Positions 60,497-64,000 of a stretch of DNA of 64,000 nucleotides are shown in pieces. Location: assembly GCA_963842515.1 (NCBI GenBank), contig CAWJGO010000002.1, forward strand, positions 992,001 to 1,056,000, given 5' to 3'. A program made the position numbers and the translations under genes. The notes below the pieces were generated by a model. The model saw only the letters and a program-made list of their open reading frames with translations. It made no database searches and was not told where the DNA came from. This DNA is from CADEED01 sp963842515 (GTDB lineage Bacteria; Pseudomonadota; Gammaproteobacteria; Steroidobacterales; Steroidobacteraceae). The stretch's first letter is position 1; the number at the start of each line of letters is the position of its first letter.

Positions 60497-61681
60497 TCAG
60501 CGCGGCGCGAGTCGCCAAAGGGAGGTGGTTTCAGCGGCGCGCGCATGATGGAGCACATCGGTCTTGTCAGCAGCTCGCGGATGTCGCGGCGGCACATCGT
60601 GTCGCCCCAGGACGCGCAATCCGCAAGCCTCGAACTCTTCGAGCAAGCTTTCGCGGGTGCGCAAACCAAGGTGCTCCGCCAGATCAGAAAGTATCAACCA
60701 ACCTTCACCGCCCGGCTCCAGATGGCCTGGCAGCGCTCTCAGAAATCCTCGCAACATCCGGCTTTCCGGATCGTAGATCCCATTTTCCATGGACGAGCTC
60801 GGCCGCGCCGGAATCCATGGCGGGTTGCAGGCCACGAGTGCCGCGCGACCTTCGGGAAATAGGTCCGCGTGCACGACATCGATGCGTTCGATGAGCCCCA
60901 ACTGCCGCAAGTTCTCCCGCGCACAGACCAGCGCGCGCGGATCGAGGTCGGTCGCGATCACGCGTGCGATACCACGCCGTGCCAACACCGCGGCGAGCAC
61001 GCCCGTGCCCGTGCCGATGTCGAAAGCAACGCTATTTGCAGTGCACACGGCTGGCAGAGACGTCGTTGCGATGAGGTCCACGTACTCTCGGCGGATTGGC
61101 GCGAAGACACCAAAGTGCGGATGAATGCGGCCGCCTGCTTCGGGAATCTCGAGGCCTTTCGTGCGCCACTCGTGCGCACCGATCACACCAAGCAAAGCTC
61201 GCAGTGAGGTGACTGATTCCCTCTGCGGGGGACCGAAGGCTTCCACACAGGCTTGCCGGATATCCGGTGCCCTTTGCAGCGGAATCGAGTAGTCCTCGTT
61301 GAGCGGGATCAGCAATGCGTTGAGCGTGCGCGCTCGTTGCGATCTGGCTTGGCGGTGGAGATTAAACGCGTCGGCCGAGCTAGTCGGGGAAGTTCCTGCC
61401 AGAGAAGTTGCGACTGCCGTTGGCGATCGACGCGTCCGGCGATCAGCGCGTCTACCCAACGCAGTCAACATCTGCCGCGCCTCCTGAAAGTCACCTCGCC
61501 ACAGCAGCGCAGTCCCCTGACAGGCGAGGCCATAGGCCTCGTCTGCTGTCACTTTCCCGTCAGCGACAACGACGCGCGTGGCAGGAGGCGTGCCGCTGAG
61601 GGAGCGCCACTGGGCCTCGAATTCCTTGCCGTCTTCGATCCAATGAATGATCGGGCTAGACCCTTGGTCACTCACAGTCAT
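60497..61681 (-). CDS. Class I SAM-dependent methyltransferase, NPPW type
   Basis: 394 residues. The C-terminal Rossmann domain (about 190-380) has VAFDIGTGTGVLAAVLARRG, VIATDLDPRALVCARENLRQ and VACNPPWIPARPS. The NPPW motif marks amino- or glutamine-N methyltransferases of the PrmC/RlmG/TrmN6 type. The N-terminal 180 residues (including an Arg/Ser-rich stretch near 75-115) are unrecognised and may select substrate. The ATG overlaps the stop of the 86-residue gene as ATGA, indicating co-translation. Substrate unknown. Confidence 0.75.
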   Translation of the reverse strand: MTVSDQGSSPIIHWIEDGKEFEAQWRSLSGTPPATRVVVADGKVTADEAYGLACQGTALLWRGDFQEARQMLTALGRRADRRTRRSPTAVATSLAGTSPTSSADAFNLHRQARSQRARTLNALLIPLNEDYSIPLQRAPDIRQACVEAFGPPQRESVTSLRALLGVIGAHEWRTKGLEIPEAGGRIHPHFGVFAPIRREYVDLIATTSLPAVCTANSVAFDIGTGTGVLAAVLARRGIARVIATDLDPRALVCARENLRQLGLIERIDVVHADLFPEGRAALVACNPPWIPARPSSSMENGIYDPESRMLRGFLRALPGHLEPGGEGWLILSDLAEHLGLRTRESLLEEFEACGLRVLGRHDVPPRHPRAADKTDVLHHARAAETTSLWRLAPR

Positions 61682-61938
61682 TTCAGCAACGGGTGATCTT
61701 CCGGCAGCTGCTTCGAATACCAGATAGCCAGCTTGTGCCTCATGGTGTTCTCGGCGACCTGGTCTTCCGGCAGCGGCTGGATCATCTTGTCGTGCACCAG
61801 AAGCCGGTAGACGTACAGCAACTTCTGGCTCGCAGAATCCGTGGGCTCGAATTCAACGGCGCCACGCTCTTGCGCATACTTCATCGCAGCGAGAAGGCCC
61901 GCTTTGAACAGCTCAGCCTCGTGTTTCAGTTTTTTCAT
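61678..61938 (-). CDS. Small conserved-type protein, possibly DUF5062
   Basis: 86 residues from the ATG of MKKLKHEAELFKAGLLAAMK. The body has YAQERGAVEFEPTDSASQKL, VYRLLVHDKMIQPLPEDQVA and the end KLAIWYSKQLPEDHPLLK. All-helical and cytosolic by composition. It looks like the small DUF5062 proteins, but I cannot confirm this by search. Start has GAGGAG-like purines upstream (GAGGAGCCGCTGCCG). It overlaps the methyltransferase gene by 4 bp and follows the 67-residue gene by 13 bp. Confidence 0.65.
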   Translation of the reverse strand: MKKLKHEAELFKAGLLAAMKYAQERGAVEFEPTDSASQKLLYVYRLLVHDKMIQPLPEDQVAENTMRHKLAIWYSKQLPEDHPLLK

Positions 61939-61951
61939 CGGCAGCGGCTCC

Positions 61952-62155
61952 TCACTTGCTCGCGCCCAGACGCGCGAGCATCGCCGAGAGATCTTGGGGT
62001 GATATGTAGAAATGCTCGCAGACCCTTCCCCACAGCATCGCCGTCGGGACATTTCTCCCGCCGCGTTCTTTCTGCGTTTCGTGCAAGACGTAGAGCACGA
62101 CGCGCTCCTCGTGCGTGAGCCCATCGCGAACATCCGGAATGCCGGGGTAGCGCAT
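61952..62155 (-). CDS. Small hypothetical protein
   Basis: 67 residues from MRYPGIPDVRDGLTHEERVV. The body is helical: VLYVLHETQKERGGRNVPTA and MLWGRVCEHFYISPQDLSAM. The end LARLGASK is followed by the next gene at 13 bp. The composition and spacing suggest a genuine small gene in a three-gene unit with the 86-residue protein and the methyltransferase. Unrecognised; no signal peptide. A longer in-frame opening upstream runs into the DUF748 gap and is not preferred. Confidence 0.55.
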   Translation of the reverse strand: MRYPGIPDVRDGLTHEERVVLYVLHETQKERGGRNVPTAMLWGRVCEHFYISPQDLSAMLARLGASK

Positions 62156-62204
62156 GAGACGCAATGTTATCGCTCCTGGATCAGGAAAAGGCGCGATCCT
62201 CAGA

Positions 62205-63398
62205 TCAGCTCTTGCCGGGATGACCCGCCTTGGGTCGCTCCTGCCCGCCGGCAGATTCATTGCCTTTCTTTTCAGGGTCCTTCTTTTCAGAGCCTTTGTT
62301 CCCGGGCTCATCGTTCGGATCGATGTCCTTCAAGTTCTTCTTCACGTCGCGCAGCGTGATCGACCCTTCGAGCGAGCGCGCAAACGCGCTCACGAATGCA
62401 TTGCGCAAAACGCTTGCGATGGTGGCAAAGAGACTGGTCTCGGGATCCTTGATGGTGCCCGAGAACGGAATCCGCGCCGCCACCTGGTCTGCCTGCTTGT
62501 TTTCCAGCGCATTCGCCGCAAAGTCGAGCACGCCTTCCCAGACGCGTTTGAGCGCGCTCTGCTCCTCTTCTCCTGAGCGGTAGAGGTCGACGTCCTGCAA
62601 GATGGGCTTGGCGTAACCCGTGAATTTTCCGTCGGCGGCCGCGAGCTCCAGGTACAGCTCGAACTTCCCTGCTTCGGCATCGGCCTTGATGTATTCGCGC
62701 AGCCATGGATTGACCTGAGGCAGCTGCACTTTCTTCACCTCGAGGTTCACGTCGAAGGTGGGTTGCGCGGCGAAGGCGTTGGCGCTCCCGGCAATCGACG
62801 CGGGCGCGCCATCGAGCACTTCAGCGGTAACGCGGAAGTCGGCGAAAGTTTCTTTTTTCGACTCGACGACGTTGGTTAAATTGGAGATCGCGCCGTTGAC
62901 GTGACGCGCCTTGATCGCGTCGCTCGTACCGATTCCCGGTGCGAGAAAACGTACCGTGCCCTCTTTCACTTCGATGGTGTTGAAGCGGAAAGGGAACAGG
63001 CGCTCCAGTTGCGTGTTCCAGTTTTCTTCCCTGCCTAACTGTGAGCTGGCTGCCGACTTTCCCTGCACCAGGTTGACCTCCGGCCGCTCGAAAGTGGCTT
63101 CCGAAACGACCGAGCCCTGCAGCAGGCTGCGCCATTGCACCGCCAGGTCCACCCGGTCGGCACGAAAAAACGGAACCGGGCGTGACGCGCCGGTCTTCAC
63201 GATTTCGATGTCGTCGATGCTGTACGCCCCGCGCCAGAGATGAATATCGATGTCGCCCACACGACCATCGTAGGAATCGAGTCCAGCGAGCTGTTTATTG
63301 ACGTAGTCTTCGACCAGATCCGGTAGTGCAATCCGTACCGCGACCAGCAGCAGCACGACAGCCAATACAGCAATGACAATCTTTCGTTTGCGTGTCAT
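62205..63398 (-). CDS. DUF748/AsmA-like inner-membrane-anchored protein
   Basis: 397 residues. One N-terminal membrane helix (about 5-25: IVIAVLAVVLLLVAVRIALP) and a periplasmic beta-rich region of the AsmA/DUF748 type: DSYDGRVGDIDIHLWRGAYS, RADRVDLAVQWRSLLQGSVV and FNTIEVKEGTVRFLAPGIGT. The last 45 residues are a charged Lys/Glu/Asp/Pro-rich tail. Such proteins bridge the envelope and are implicated in lipid traffic. ATG start. 49 bp upstream of the 67-residue gene. Confidence 0.75.
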   Translation of the reverse strand: MTRKRKIVIAVLAVVLLLVAVRIALPDLVEDYVNKQLAGLDSYDGRVGDIDIHLWRGAYSIDDIEIVKTGASRPVPFFRADRVDLAVQWRSLLQGSVVSEATFERPEVNLVQGKSAASSQLGREENWNTQLERLFPFRFNTIEVKEGTVRFLAPGIGTSDAIKARHVNGAISNLTNVVESKKETFADFRVTAEVLDGAPASIAGSANAFAAQPTFDVNLEVKKVQLPQVNPWLREYIKADAEAGKFELYLELAAADGKFTGYAKPILQDVDLYRSGEEEQSALKRVWEGVLDFAANALENKQADQVAARIPFSGTIKDPETSLFATIASVLRNAFVSAFARSLEGSITLRDVKKNLKDIDPNDEPGNKGSEKKDPEKKGNESAGGQERPKAGHPGKS

Positions 63399-63415
63399 GG
63401 GTCACCAATAAAAGA

Positions 63416-63432
63416 GGCCGCGCGAAGCGGCC
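63416..63432 (-). other. Hairpin with U-rich flank upstream of the DUF748 gene
   Basis: GGCCGC / GCGGCC stem with a 5-nt loop; on the minus strand it is followed by TCTTTTATT, which resembles an intrinsic terminator. No minus-strand gene lies directly upstream in the window, so it may be an attenuator in the DUF748 leader or the end of an unseen transcript. It is 18 bp before the DUF748 ATG. Confidence 0.35.
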
Positions 63433-63570
63433 CCCATGTGGATCCAGGTTCGCGCCGTGAAGCGCCTGTTTGCATCCACGCGCATAGCATGGACCTGAGT
63501 GGCCGGTGACCCAAGCGGCGATCTGCCGTAGATTCCGTCGCTCGATTCTTACAAGTTGAGGGGATTCCGC

Positions 63571-64000
63571 ATGAATCGCGCCGACAATTGGCTGGCCTGT
63601 TTCGCATCCGCGGGCGTCATTTGCGCCGGTCTGGCGAACGCCGCCGACGCCGACTGGCCAAACTACGGCGGCGGCGACGCCAAGACTCGCCACTCGACGC
63701 TCACGCAGATCAACCGCAAGAACGTCGGGCAGCTGACGCTCGCGTGGCAATACGACACTGCGGAAAAAGGCGACACGCAAACCCAGCCCATCGTCGTGGG
63801 CCGCACGCTGTTTGGATACACGCCTGCTCACAAGACCATTGCGCTCGACGCCGCGACTGGCAAACAACTCTGGGTCTTCGACTCCGGGCTCAAAGGTGTG
63901 GGCGCGAACCGCGGTCTCATGTACTGGTCGGATGGCAAGACCGCGCGAGTGTTCGCCGCCGTGGACAATTTCGTCTATGCGCTCGACGCGATCACCGGCA
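63571..64000 (+). CDS. PQQ-dependent dehydrogenase (N-terminal part)
   Basis: The window contains the first 143 codons; the gene continues past the right edge. ATG with GAGGGG seven nt upstream. Signal peptide about 1-27 (GVICAGLANAAD). Then DWPNYGGGDAKTRHSTLTQI, NRKNVGQLTLAWQYDTAEKG, TQTQPIVVGRTLFGYTPAHK and LDAATGKQLWVFDSG. These are the first blades of a quinoprotein beta-propeller, closest in style to membrane glucose/alcohol dehydrogenases. The metal- and PQQ-binding residues lie mostly beyond the edge, so substrate is open. Confidence 0.85.
   Translation, partial: MNRADNWLACFASAGVICAGLANAADADWPNYGGGDAKTRHSTLTQINRKNVGQLTLAWQYDTAEKGDTQTQPIVVGRTLFGYTPAHKTIALDAATGKQLWVFDSGLKGVGANRGLMYWSDGKTARVFAAVDNFVYALDAITG

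Overview
The window is a GC-rich, densely coded chromosomal segment of a Gram-negative bacterium. The order rpsB-tsf-pyrH-frr-uppS-cdsA-dxr-rseP-bamA-skp-lpxD-fabZ-lpxA, the glnD-dapC-dapD block, a LPS/BAM envelope and a class I PHA synthase point to a gammaproteobacterium, probably near Steroidobacterales/Nevskiales/Xanthomonadales. The lineage is inferred from gene order and protein character, not from a marker phylogeny.

Layout. (1) 1-12.5 kb, minus strand: translation and envelope superoperon from rpsB down to lpxA, which runs off the left edge. tsf carries an apparent one-base insertion, and rpsB has a long Gly/Arg/Ala/Pro-rich tail. (2) 12.8-19.9 kb, plus strand: map, glnD, dapC, dapD, a DUF985 cupin and an AlkZ-like winged-helix protein. 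(3) 20.1-33.6 kb: a phosphate region with pstS, a porin, pstC-pstA-pstB-phoU on minus; dapE, a DUF47 regulator and a Pit transporter on plus; then dsbB, a second phoU, phoR and phoB on minus. (4) 33.7-36.3 kb: tsaB and a YoaA/DinG-type Fe-S helicase. (5) 36.4-45.1 kb, minus strand: a four-gene locus of exported DUF11-type proteins ending in a 1995-residue protein with an internal OmpA-like domain and a probable C-terminal beta-barrel. This is the best candidate in the window for an undescribed surface system. (6) 45.3-48.3 kb, plus: PHA storage locus phaC-phaZ plus a phasin-like protein with a histone-like basic tail, divergent from the DUF11 locus across a strong palindrome. (7) 48.5-64 kb: GTP-dependent PEP carboxykinase, a cyclase-FHA protein, an M28 peptidase, dusA, an AsmA-like/GT51 transglycosylase fusion, a TraB/GumN protein, a TolB-like/TPR membrane protein, an RluF-like pseudouridine synthase, a methyltransferase with small partners, a DUF748/AsmA-like protein, and the start of a PQQ-dependent dehydrogenase.

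How the parts fit. The Pst, Pit, PhoU, PhoR and PhoB genes form one phosphate uptake and signalling neighbourhood, with a recurring TTTGTGAC-type motif at three of its intergenic regions. DUF47 and pit appear linked by a relay of overlapping stop and start codons built on a 14-bp tandem repeat. A second copy of the dusA 5' end (about 56.37 kb) and a decayed recombinase fragment (about 57.6 kb) flank accessory genes and suggest past integration at dusA. I saw no CRISPR array, tRNA, rRNA or intact insertion sequence.
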